Assembly (NCBI GenBank): GCA_907165065.1
Contig: OU015524.1
Location: forward strand, 53,485,295-53,549,294
DNA length: 64,000 bases
Source of the DNA: Caprimulgus europaeus
Lineage: Eukaryota; Chordata; Aves; Caprimulgiformes; Caprimulgidae
Direction: 5' to 3'
The notes beneath the pieces were generated by a model. The model worked only from the letters and a program-made list of their open reading frames with translations, searched no databases and was not told where the DNA came from. Below are positions 48,181 through 61,007 of the stretch, in pieces. Numbering within the stretch: position 1 is the stretch's first letter; each line of letters starts with the position of its first letter. Made by a program: the position numbers and the translations under genes.

Positions 48181-51100
48181 AAAGTAATGCACAGTGCAAA
48201 TATGTAAAAACAGTCTCTTACATGGTACAGAATAATCCAAAAGGAATTTTATCTATATTACACTAATGTATACATTTTATTGGTTTGATTTATAGGATCC
48301 TATTTCTAAAGCTATATTTATTGAAAACTGTGCCTGGGATACAGTTTGTGTAAAGGAGTGTAAATATGGAAATGTATATTACTTTTTAGCAGGGCCAGAT
48401 TTCTCGCCTGGAACACAGTCAGAGAATTCATGCCATGAGGAGAATGATTTGAATGGGGGAGAAAGGATGCTATCCTTATGGCTTATGGACTATTTTTTAA
48501 TTCTATTTTCCATAGTCTCTTTGGGACCCAGAGGCTCTGAGATACCAATGAGTGCAATTATATTCCTCTAAAAAAAGAAGGGGGGGGGAAAAAACCACAA
48601 AAACCCCAAACTATCACATATGTAGGTATGTGCAATAGATCTGTCTGTATAATGATTGTGAACAACAATACGGCTAAATCATCATGTGCTTATGCCAAAA
48701 AATCTCAATTGTGCTCTCAGGAATTGGAGTGCTAGTCCAGCAGTGGGCATCATGTAGCCTAGCTCTGGGCAGTGAAAGGTGTTTGCTGCAGAGGCCTATT
48801 CAGATATCTGCACAAAAACCTGCCTTGGTTCATCACCTGCACTCTTACCTACAAGGGACATAGTGGATTCTGCAGCTGTTGTGTTTTTCCATCTGCACGA
48901 GGGATACATGCTGGAGACTTTGATACCATGTTTACCTGGGAGGTACATGTCCTCTTGATGGTGACTCTTAATTACTTCAACTCCTTCCTGACTAGGTTTA
49001 GGGCATTGCCATCCGCAGACCTCACTGAGATTGTAGCAGCTCTTTGTTCTTCCAGGCCACCACAGCTGTATACCACTCAAAAAAGAAATTAACTGAAAAT
49101 CATTAGATCAATTCAGGTTTTTTTAGTTCTTTTGAAGTTTATTTTTTTCTGTTGTTTTTGCTTTTGTGCTTTTTAAGCTTTTCACCCAGCTACAAAGAAC
49201 ACATTATTGAAGAGTGGATGCTCATTGGATTGTCACTTAACCATATGCCTCAGGAAAAAAAAAAGGCACTGATAACACTTCTGACAGTGTTGTAGAAGTT
49301 GGCATCGTACACATATCTTCTCTGTGTTCTTGATAGAGAAGTCAGGCTGACTTTGACACATATTTTGAGACTCTAAATTATTTGGCTGACGTATATTAAA
49401 AACAAAACAAAACCAGGAAAAAAACCCAACCCTCCATTTTTTCCACTTCTAGTATCTAAACAAAGAAGTGAGAAACACATTTAAATATACTGATGTCACA
49501 AGACTTGTTATGGTCAAGCACAGGCATAAAACTTCATTGTCACAGGTTTCCCACATAGTTGAGCTCCAGTCTTCAGCTTCGTGTTTCCAAATTGCTAGAT
49601 CTTTTACATTTTGGGGGTTTTTCTTGTGAAAATTGTTTTCCCCCATATAAACTTCCTTTCCTTTCTTGTATATTCTGTCATCATAAAAATTAGTCTCTCT
49701 TAAAATAAATACTCATTTGTTGGACTGGAGAATTGGGTTTTATCGCACTTTCCTATTCTCAATACAGTATAATAATGCAAGCAATTAACAGGAGAGTGTT
49801 TTAGTAGTAACTATTCAGCTATAAGATGTAGTCCAATAACTTCAACTGTAGTGGTAATAATATCTTTTATGTTTTGTTTTGCTTTTTTTTTTTTTAAACA
49901 AAAAAAAAGGTCATTACACAAAGTATTTGCAGTAGGAGCAAGGACATTTAGCTTTACCTTAATCTACTGGTTGACAGATCAGCTGTCACCAGTGGATGCT
50001 GATCAGTTATTAAATGCTGAATGTAGTTATGTTTCAACATAGCTGAAAGTTCAAGTTTTCTGTCCTGAAGAGGAAAAAAAATATTTTAATTGACTTAGTC
50101 TATACCAACTTAAATAATGTCAGAATTTGAATTATATATATTTTTAAATACCAAAAAAAAAAAAAGGAAAAAGGGAAAGCTAAAGGACCATAGAAGTGCT
50201 ACTTAGGTAACTAATAGTGTTCCTGTGCTGTTTATGTCTAGTAGTTTGGTTCAGTATATTCTTCCTTAAATTACTTTTCTGTTTAATTAGGCTCTTCCAT
50301 GCTCAGAAAATAATTGACTTTCAGCTAATGTTTGTGATTTAAATGTATGATTTGGTGATTGTTATGCTAGGGATTTTTTTGTGTGCATATCAGGTAAACA
50401 AAATCATTGACTGTATGTGATACTTTCTTAGATAGGCATCAGGAGGAAAAGGTGTCAAATGCAGAGGAAAAATATGAAAAGTCACAATGTAAGTTATGGA
50501 TAAAGGTTGTTTTAAAAAATGCAGTATCAATGATTTATTTTTAACTAGTTGATCCCACTTGGTCCATCTTTCTCCAGACCCTTTGGTTATTAATATAATG
50601 CAAACAATAAGTTATTCAATTTCTCTTAGTTCTCTTCATGCTTGTCAGAGGCATTTCTGTGTGGATTGTTTTGGCAGCAGCAATGATGAAACACATTTAT
50701 CGACTGCAGTCACAGCAATCTAAATAGGTATCTGTCTTTCCCTAACACCATGTAATAGGAATTTGTGGGTTTTATCCCTGCAGTAAATCTACTTAAAGAA
50801 TTTTTCCTATCATAGGTTTTAATGTTTGGTTTTGTCTACAGTGTTTTTGTTAACTTTTGGAATACTTACAGAAGGCAAGAATGTGCTTTCCTGTAACATA
50901 ATGTTCCTTTGAATGTCTTTCATTATATTTTGGACTTGTTTCTTACAATTCAGGTATAGAACTTTGATCTTTTTCTGTCAGTAAAAACAATCATTTACTG
51001 TTTTCTAGAAATTTGGTACAAAAGAAGCCTGAAATAATTGGGATTTTTTTTTTGTTTTCATTCATTCCAGTGCGTAACCCATCTCGTTTTCTTTGATTAA

Positions 51101-54100
51101 CTTTTCTTCTTTCCAGGTTATGCAGATAACTTGTTCTTCCAGTTGTTCTGAGAACTGGGCAATAAAATTAAAGCAAGTTGCTAAAACAAGTAGACAGTTT
51201 TAATTGGGAAGTCCTCAGTATTGTGGCCTCTATTCTGCTACCTGTATTTTTATTTTGTATGAAACAGTAATTAGATAAAACAGGTAATTCTGTTAGGAAG
51301 AGGTATTGCTTGGTAGAACAGTGGATGGATGCCTTTTGCACACACTGTGGTTGTTTACTTTTTTCCCTTTCCTCCTCACTTTCTTTGTAACTGTAAGAAA
51401 TTGTCATTGTACAAACAAGCGTTGCAGAGTTCAGCAGGGGACAGAAAGCACTCTGACTTGGTCTTGCATGTAACTAGATTATTAGCACATATTTTTGGGA
51501 GGCGAGAGACATGGGAGGGCAGAGAGCACAGAGACAGCACCAAGTTCTTCATCACTAGTTAAGGCTCTTCAGTTACCTTTTTAACAGACCCATGCTGAAA
51601 AGAAACTAGAAGGTGGACCATCTATTACATATGAGTGGTGGGCAAGGGTATAGTTTCTATTTGTGAGATCTCACATGTCATCTACTGGCCATTCTGCTCT
51701 CTAATCTTGCAGTTATAATTGTATATTGACCATTTTTCCCCACCAACAATGCACTTTGCTACCAAACATCTATATTATCACCCTTATTTTTTTTCAAGTT
51801 GTGCAAAAACTGAAACACTTCCTTCTACTCCATCTTTACTCAAGCCTTCTCTGAAGGTGTCTCTAAGCACTCCTCCCACTCTTGGTTCTTGCTCTGCAGA
51901 TTGTGTTCTTGGTGAGATGTTGCATGTTTTGAAAGCACTGGGCTTATGGTACACACAAGTGTACAGCTACTTTTTCGGACTGAAGTTAACGGCAAGTATC
52001 AGCTGAACTTACTTGATCAGTATTCTGTTAAGAAAGTTCTGATTGATCATACAACTGCAGAATTTTTAGGCATTTGTGAGAAGGAATTTTGGTTTTGATA
52101 GTAAGCAAGCACTACAGTGTGGGTAAAATAAGCACCCTGAACAAAAGTGGCAGTGACAAGTATCCTATATTTTTGTTTGAGTGATAGTTTCACTTGTGTT
52201 ATAAATTATATTTCTTTCCTGTTGTTATGTAATCTATATTATAATAATGTGACACACATTGAAGAGATTTCTTTGACTTCTTGGGCTGGAGGGAGTTAGG
52301 CATCAAGTGATCCAGTAGGATTTTAAAAACATCCTTGGTGTCTCTTCCCCATTGAGATTCTACCAGGTACCTCTATGAATATTTAACTAAGCAGCTTTTA
52401 GCATTTGATGTGCAATGGTTTATTTCAGTCTTGGGCTTTGCCAGTACACCTAGTTTTCCAAAAATAAACAGCATGTAAAGACTTAATAAGCTAAAGAATT
52501 CAGGAATGCAGGAAGATAATATTATGGCTGCAGAAACAGGCACTCAGAACAGAGGAAATAACAAGTTTTGCCTGTGCAATTTTAACAACATCCTTTCTCC
52601 TCTACTTCCATGTGGATGCTATTTCATAGATAATTTTTTTTTTACTAACTGGTCATATACTTTTTTCATCACATGGGATGTGTGATGTGCAGAATGTTAT
52701 TTTTTCCTTACTAAAACCCTAGTACACTTTTCTATGCTAATGAAATTATATTTAATACAAAATTATTCATTGTTCTGTGGGCATTTAAGGTGAATGTCAG
52801 TGCTAATGTTTGTGCTTCACAAAGTTCATTAATTTATTTTCACGATATCCCTTGATGCACCATCTCTATTATACATTTGGGTAACTTAGACACAAAGGAG
52901 GAAAAACCAGTATCAGAATTTTTTAGCATATTTAACATTGTATGGAAGTACTGTTCGATTCAACTAGGGTGACAGGAACATTCTGAAGTGAGATCTTTAG
53001 CTTGTTATTAGATAGCACTCTAAGTCAGCTGTCACACATTGTAGATGATGATGGTTCATATGACATACCTCACATAACCACAATTTATTTTGTAGAAAGG
53101 GATATACCCATCTTCTTGTTGAGAAAAGACAATTAAATAAGGTTATTCACAAACACTGCAGCCCTGTTGTGGTTTTGCATAGGCTTCTCTTTGCTGTTGT
53201 GTATCACTTGCATACCTTAGTGATTTAAAATTAAGTAATATTCATAGGCTGCCTCAAGATTTGTGTATTCCCTCACAGAGTTGGTATTTGTAATTGTTTT
53301 TCTCAGATTCCCACATTGGTGACATGCTTCAGAATCAAGAAACAGGTAAATGATTTTTAATAGCATTTGTTTCCAGTGGTATATACACTGGAGACCAGAA
53401 ATATCACCACTTCTGGAGTTGCTCTGGAGGTTCCTATGGCATATACAGCCTTGTAAGGCAGTCAGTAGTTAGCTAACATGTTCTAGAAATGTTAATCAAG
53501 CAGATGGGCATTTAGGAAGTTAGCATTTTCTCAACTCTACGGGTTGATGATGATTTTCTTTAGGACTAATTAGTAGGGTTATTAATCCAAACAATTAAAT
53601 TCTCTTCTAACACTACAGCTGTCTAATGAATCTATTAATTAATCAGTAGGTTCTCCAGATGTCTACTGAGATACTGTCCCTTGAGCAGCAATATTAGTTG
53701 CTGAATTTTTATAAACCAAGAACTAGAATCTTTAATTTGTTTGGCTGTGTATTAAACAGGAGCTGGATTTATTAAAGTACAAGAGTTGTATCTTTTCCTT
53801 TTTCCTCTGAGTAAAAATCTATTTTTAGTTGTCATTGGTTATTTTTTCCAGTCAGCCACCTGACATACTTGTGGATAATGTGTGATTAAAATCCAAGGGG
53901 TTGTTATTCAAATGCCTCCTTTCCAGTGACCCAGAAAAAGCTCTTGCAAAAATGAATGTTACCATATAAACATAGAAATAGCTTAATCGGGTTAAATTTC
54001 AAAAACCTACTTACCTTGTGCTAGTAAGCCATGATCTTACCACAGTACTGCTGCTGCTGAACTCTTGTGTTTGCTTGGATGTTTAGTGTTTTCGTTACTA

Positions 54101-57100
54101 CTGAATGAGAACACACTTGCTGAGCCCAAGGTCACTATTTTGTTCAAAACGTTTGGGTAATAAGCCATTATTAAAGATCTGGTGAACCTACCTGCTGCTC
54201 TCCCACATGCTCGTATCTTCCCCCTTTCAAATTATACATATGCAAGGACAGGGAAAGGTATTACACCTGCTTTCACCTGGAGGTTATGTATTGTCCTTCT
54301 CTATCTTCGGTGCAGGGAGACCAACCTGTGTGAAAGTGGTGTGCTCTGTATCATTCTCAAAGGTGTGTTCTTATCTGCGGCATGCTGCCTCGCAGCACAG
54401 CGTGAAAATGGGCTGTTGTTTGGGGCAAGTCCGGCAGTCATCCTGTCTGGTTTAATTTGACTGATACTGTTTATCCCACAGGAATGGAAAGTGCTTTGAC
54501 CACACACTGTGCATATCTTTACATGAACCGTTTGACAAAAAATAAACTTCCTCTGCATACTGAAATGGGGAGGATGTGCTGTGCATGTTTGTGCTGGTGT
54601 CCTTGGGTTGTAATTTCTTTTGAAAAAGTGGGGTTCTCAAAGTAAAATATTAAATCTTGGTATTTAATATCTTTTGTTTCACAACTAAAACGGTTCTGTT
54701 TATTCAGTAATGAAAACTTAGTCATCTAAAAGTAATGAAACCAGTGATCATGTTTCTTTCTCTGTTCTGCAGAACCAAGTTATAAATTACCTCGCCAGTT
54801 CTAATTACTGTACAACAGGCTAGACTGTAACTGCTAAACTGCCATGGCTGCTTTTTGGTAGCACATTGTCTCCCTCAGAGACAAGGACCTAGTTTGTTTA
54901 TCCTCTTACTCCTTCCTGTTAAAATTCCCTCTCTTTTCATTTTCAAGTACAAAAGAAGGTAAAGAGGAAGAATTTAAGCCTCAAGAAAATTGTATTCATT
55001 ATAATTTAAAAATCCTAGAATGCAATCCAGACCTCTTACATTCCTATGTTGGTGTGAATGAAACTCCAAAACTTGCCAGCCCACAGCTGGCAATAATACA
55101 ATGTTGCTGTATTATTGAAACATGTGCAGAGTTGGCTGCTTTTCCCAATGCTGTGTGTCCTTGCTGAGAAAGGTGCTATACTGGGAAAGGACGGTGTTAG
55201 AGGAGCTGAGGGCATGTGTTCTCAATTGGAGTTTGTCCGTAGTGACATTTTGCTGGAGGCTGGTGCTGTTTGGGAAGGTGGTTTTACTGGTGACAGGCTG
55301 GGTTTTGCCAGCTGGCATAGAACTTAAGCAAACTATTGGCAACAAGAAACAACTACTTTAAATAAAACTCTGTGGGCGTTCAGACCTGAGTGAAACTGGC
55401 TTTAATCAGGAAGCATCTTGTTGAGGTTCCTTCAGCTTCTGTCTATCTAATTTAGTGTTAACAGGGATATTTTAGGGAGCTTTGAGATTACATTGGCTCA
55501 GTTTCTAGCTGAGTTCTGTGAACTAAAGACTGAGCGGGGGTATAATTCTGTCTTGCTATAGACTGAGCTAGAGATAACTGTTAAGTGTTTATTGTCTGGA
55601 CTATGTTGTGCAGAAACCTACCGTTGCACTATACTAATAGATGTCTGCATGTGGCTAATCAAGCACAGAGGAATAACTGGAAAACAGAAAGAATGCTGAA
55701 CAACTGAGGAAACAAATCCTGAATCTATTAAATAAAGGAAGAAAATAAAAAACCCTAGCTCTATAAAACTCTTCTGAATTAGGAAAAGCCTCAGTGTGCT
55801 ACAAGGGCAAAAGCTTTATTTAACTAATCTTAAAAAAACCCCTCAATATTCCTGGTCCTCTAAATTCTTTCACTGGGGTTTAAAAAACTAATCTGACTTA
55901 TCATTAATTGAAAACCTTTCAGTGGCAGCTGAACAGGTAGTATCTGAGAGGTTATTTCCTTGTAAGTTATATAGTATGTTTGTATTCCAATAACTGTGAA
56001 ATCATTCCTTGATTATTTTTTAAATAAGTATTAAAAAAACCCCAAACAAACTAACCTTTCCCCCCCAAAAGAAACCCCCACAAATGCTTTGCATAGTTGC
56101 ATCTTAAATATTTTCTCTGACTAAAGAATCTTTGGAATCTGGCTAATCAGAAACTGGAAAACAATTTCTCTCTTGCACATACCCACAACCCTTTAGCTGT
56201 CCTCTTGTATTTTTCTCCCTCATCTTAAGTTCAATTCATTACCTAGTTTTAGAATTTTACAGTCACTTACTATGGTATTAGTCCTTGTGTATTCTGTGGT
56301 TTCGAAGCAACAGTGCTAAGAATTATTTGAGTAGTACAGTGAAATGAGCAAAACTCACTGGCTACTTTTATCTTGACTTTCCACTGTGTCATTGAGGTTT
56401 TTAGTCTGTGGTTGACTAGTTATTGGTGGTCTGGGAAGTAAATGGCAAGTATTTGAACCTTAGAGAGCTAGCTAATTGTATGGTTTTAACTGTCCTCTTC
56501 ATTTTCAGTTTTAAAAGTGTGTTAAAAGGAAGACAAAACCATATTGCCAATATTGCTCTGTTATGCAAGCAATTTCTATAGTAATTGAAAAGATGTTAAA
56601 TGGCTTGTGAATGGAGAAGGAAAGCTGTCTGTGTCTGAGAAGAAGGATCTGTGTTTAAGAAATATAAAACTATGTTAAGACACAGTCTGCAGTATAAAAG
56701 CATTTGAGAAATCCTGCTGTCCAACCTTAGCCTCAATGTTTTCATGGATTCAAATTCAGAGATAACCATTGTGGTCCAAAACTCTAGAAGTTTTCAGAGA
56801 CAGAATTAAGACATGCCCAAGTTCTGCTGATCTACAAGACAGTTTAGAGTGTCTCATTGTGTTTTGTGCCTTTGAAATTGTTTCCTGGCAGTGAAATCAA
56901 AAGGTCTGTTTTTTAGTCTTGGCTCTATTAATGTCTTGACTTTCCTTTTAATGTCCTAACCAAAACTGTATTTATAATGTTTACTCTAACATCTTTAGCC
57001 TGCTTACAAAAAATGCACCATATATTACTTCTGTATTATCCTACATCTTGCACTAGTGCTAATAAAGACTATTTTAATAAGACAGAACCTTTTCTGCATC

Positions 57101-59819
57101 TTGTTTATATCTATTCCCTATTATAGATTTCCACATTAAGTGCTGAAGAAATATGGTTTTATGATCTCCACAACTTAATGAGAACCTTCCTTCTAGGGTG
57201 GTCAAAGTAGGTAATTCGTTACAATAAGCTTTCAGCTAAGGTTGGGAACTCCCTGAAGAGCATAGGTTAAAAGTGTACCTCAAAGGTGAGATTATTTCAA
57301 TAAATTATAATCTTTGCCTCCTTGCCAGATTCTTTTTCACATCTGAGTTTCTCACCACCCTGCTCTGTTTTACTCCTTTGGTGCTAACTATCTGTAGTGT
57401 TGAGAGAAACTTTTACTCTGTCAGGATGATCTCAAGTACAGTAGATTCTTACTACGGGAGTAACAAAATCCTTTTGGAAGCTAGGAGATGGCAACATGCC
57501 AGCCAACTTTCCAAGCAGGTATAAATAAATTCCAGAGTAGATTTCACAGAAATGGATTTGTACCTTTAGTCCTATTTCTTCAGAGAGTAGGACAGCGTGA
57601 AGGCTCCTCTGTGTTTGGGAAAAACAAGTTTTTAAAGGTAACATAGTTTGAACCTTCCGATTTTGATGTCTCTGGTAATGATCCATGAAATATGATTCGC
57701 TTTTTGTTCTTCCAGCCTATCTAGGTGCAGTTCCTGGAATGTCAAGTCAGTTTTGAATGAAAGCGGAAGGGCCCCTTGGTCTCCTGTTTAGGCAGACTTT
57801 CTCAGCATACAGTGCATGATAATTCAGCACTTTCAATAAACATGCTGTGACAGGAATGCTTGATCAAACGTAGCCTTCCACTTTTGATTAGGGCAGGTAT
57901 GCTTAGAGCCTGCCTTTTCAGAAGTGCTGAGCATCTACAAAGCTCTGAGTCACTTGGATTTGCAAAGACTCAGCATCTTTGGAAGTCACACCACTAGCAA
58001 TGACAAAATTGGAGTATCCAATTAGGTGATCTCATTATAAGTCCAGTTAAATTATAGATATTAGTGTACTTACAGATGCAGGTAATCATGTGAATGCTTA
58101 CCTCAATTGAAATCAATAAATGTTAAATTACTCAGTGCTTTTGAAAAACCTGTTAGGCACTGAGACAACTGAATAACTTTAGAAATCTGATGCATGGGAA
58201 CATTATTTTATATGTATGGCATCCATTATGCTAGGAGACTATGCAAAAAAGCTGAGCTTTTTAGAGGGAGTAAAAGGAATTAAATGCCTAGTCAATGGGG
58301 CATTCAGTGGCTAACTGTCATAAGCTGCTTTAAAGCCCCAGATTTCCGCTTCTGCTTCCAGAGGTTTATGGCCCATATGTGGGAAGGGAGCAACTTGGCA
58401 TGCAGGGATGCTGAAGCCAAGCAGAATGTTTATAATATTCAACACACTGTTGCTCTTGGCAGAAAATTCTAAATATTGACCCACTGCCGTACCTTCTAAC
58501 CACTCTTAGCCAAATTCTCTTCTCAGATACATTTGTGCAATGCCATTAAGTTCAGTGGATGGAACCTAATAAACATCAAAAGGGGCAATATCTGGAAAAG
58601 CAGGGATTCTTTAGAGTTGATTACTTTTTATCAGCAAAAATCTTTGTGAAATATAATAAAGTAATATTTTCTATTTTGAAAAGCTTGTGTGTAAGAAAAG
58701 GTTATAATATCTTACAGAGGGATGGAGGAGTTATGAATGATAAATGGAAAGCTTGAGTGGTAGGAATTCCAGTTAGAGTGTTAGTGAGGAGAAGACTGGA
58801 TGCTTAGCCAATATGAGTCAGACCAGACGATGTGAAGATATGCAATTTCACTCATCTGACAGATGTTCAAAACCTTATTTCAAAGGCATGCCTAGAAGCC
58901 TTCAGTGTACATGAAAGTATTAACAATGTTACTCTTCTTAACATTTCAAAAAATAAAATACATTAAGGCTACTACTTGTCTATCAGCTCCCTCGTGAACT
59001 TTTCCACATGCCAGCCACAGATAATAGGAAAAAAGTTTGTTTCATCACATATTATCAGAAAAGTCAAAGTCTTGGTTGCAGTTTATTGAAAGAAATGGTA
59101 TATAGAAAAGGATTGACAACTATTTGAAGTGTCCTTCAGTTGTGTGTTTGTTTTCTTGCTCTACCTTAATTAGTCTAGACAGCTTTTTGAAAATACGTTT
59201 TCAAGTCCTTAAAATGTTAAGAGACTTTTATAATAAAAATTTTACAATGTAGTCAGCTAATCCATTTAGAAAAACAGTTAAAAACATGTCTTCATGAAAT
59301 GCATTTACTTGGTTAAATTTTTGTATACAGAAACTGCTAAAGTTAAGGCTTGAGTAACAATGTTGTATGGTCTGAATATATTTATGGTCTCATTTTATGA
59401 TAACAGCAGAAATCAAGCTATAAATTTTTACCTAAAAAGCATCTTGTGAAATGCAGCTGAATTAGTGTTTGTTTCTGCAATGCTATTCCCTTTTCTTGGG
59501 GCAGGGAGTAAGTGAGAAGTAGTAGATTTAGGGACTTCATAGGGGATGCTTTTTTGATGGAGAGGGACGTGTTTTTGTTGGGACAAATCCTGAGGATGAA
59601 CATCTAACAGAGCTTTCAGTCTTTGCATTTTTTAGTTTCCTTTCTGAAGATAGGATCTGAGCCAAAAAGTATTGTACATACTTAGTGATGATAACATTTA
59701 AAGTGCTGCAAACTGGCCCTTGTGAATGGATTGTTCTGCACGACTCCTCCCTGTTGCATGACATTCTAATTTAGTATGTGATAATCCTCAGTAAATCCCT
59801 GTGGGATTTGTTTTCAGTG
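48181..59819. other. Noncoding interval, no gene recognised
   Basis: More than 11 kb of AT-rich sequence. Open frames at 48772-49092, 51719-52006, 54182-54460 and 57273-57524 have no domains, no repeats and no convincing splice sites. TAAT-rich patches near 53530-53660 and 58015-58160 could be conserved noncoding elements; this is an impression only. Confidence 0.5.
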
Positions 59820-59854
59820 TTTTTTTTGTTGTTGTTTGTTTGTTGTTTTTTTTC
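59820..59854. repeat. (GTTT)n / (GTT)n low-complexity island
   Basis: T runs with regularly spaced single G (TTGTTGTTGTTTGTTTGTTG), about 35 bases. Confidence 0.8.
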
Positions 59855-60872
59855 CTCAATATAACATGTATTTGGAGGTATGGTCATTTGCCATTGTTTG
59901 ATTTGAGACAATTTTGTACCTCACTGGAATGATCTACATGAGCTAAGACATAATATTCTTGAAGGGACCGAGTACTACATTTGTGTATATATGTGTTTAA
60001 AATTTTCTGTTATGGTTGAATTTTTATTTTTAATATTTTAAAAAGTTTTGGACAAAATGGTTGTGCGGTTTCTGGAAGTGAGAGGAGGAAAAAAATATTT
60101 TACATTTAAAATAATTCTAGTAGCTTTTATTATTATTAGCTTTATCTACTGAGTTCCATAATTGGGAGAACACCCTGGAAATTTAGGAGCAGGTGGCCTT
60201 TTTGTCGGGGTATGTCTTTCATTATTCATTTGCCAAATTAGAAACTTTTAAAGTCTGCTTGCATGGGCTGAATAGAGACAAAAGGGAGGTATTGAAAAAT
60301 GCTAATCTTCTCTGTAGTTAATGGCAGACAAGTTCTTCCAGGGTTGATTCAAAGGATCAAAGTTAGGTTCCTGCTGAGTTGCTCCCTTCTTTCATTACTT
60401 CTGAAGGAAGTCAAGGGAGAGAAAACTCGAGTTAGGCCTGGTGAATACTCCTTTTAAGGTTTCCTGAATTCTCTGAAGCAGTGCATGAGCATTTTGCTGC
60501 ACCTTTTAGTTCTGCCAGTGCTGACCAGTCTGTGCACATATCAACCCCCTCTGAGAAACTTAACACGCTTTAGCCTGGAGCTACATCATTAAAGCTGGAT
60601 TCATTTTACTGCAATTGCTGCTCCTGGCTGAAGAACTAGCACTGAAACTGAAATCATAGCCCCTATCTTGCTGTGCTCTTGGTGAACCCTGTGCTGGCCC
60701 TGAGGCAATGCTGAGGAAGAAGCTGTCAGACAGGAGTGTACAAAGCAAGAGGGAAGGAGCAGGGCTGAAGTGTTTCAGTGGCAGTGGAACAGTAACAGTA
60801 AAAGGAAAAAGAAATAGTAATCCTGATAGTTTATAGCTTTTTGTGACACAGGGGAAGGAAAGGATTTGAGAT
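59855..60872. other. Noncoding interval, nothing recognised
   Basis: AT-rich, becoming GC-richer at 60540-60780, directly before the A/C island. That patch might be an old repeat whose A-rich end is the island, but I do not recognise a family. Confidence 0.5.
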
Positions 60873-61007
60873 AACCAAACCAACCAAACAAAAAGCAAAC
60901 AAACTAAAACCAACAACAATAACAAAGAAAGGAAAAGCACTCAAAAAACCAAAACAAAACAAAAACCTGAAAAGCAAACCATAAACAATCAACCAAACAA
61001 AAACCCC
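60873..61007. repeat. Long A/C-rich low-complexity island
   Basis: About 135 bases dominated by AAAC, AACC and CAAAA units with very few G or T. It is the largest such island in the window. On the minus strand it creates a spurious hydrophobic Leu/Val/Phe-rich frame (60581-60940). Confidence 0.85.
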
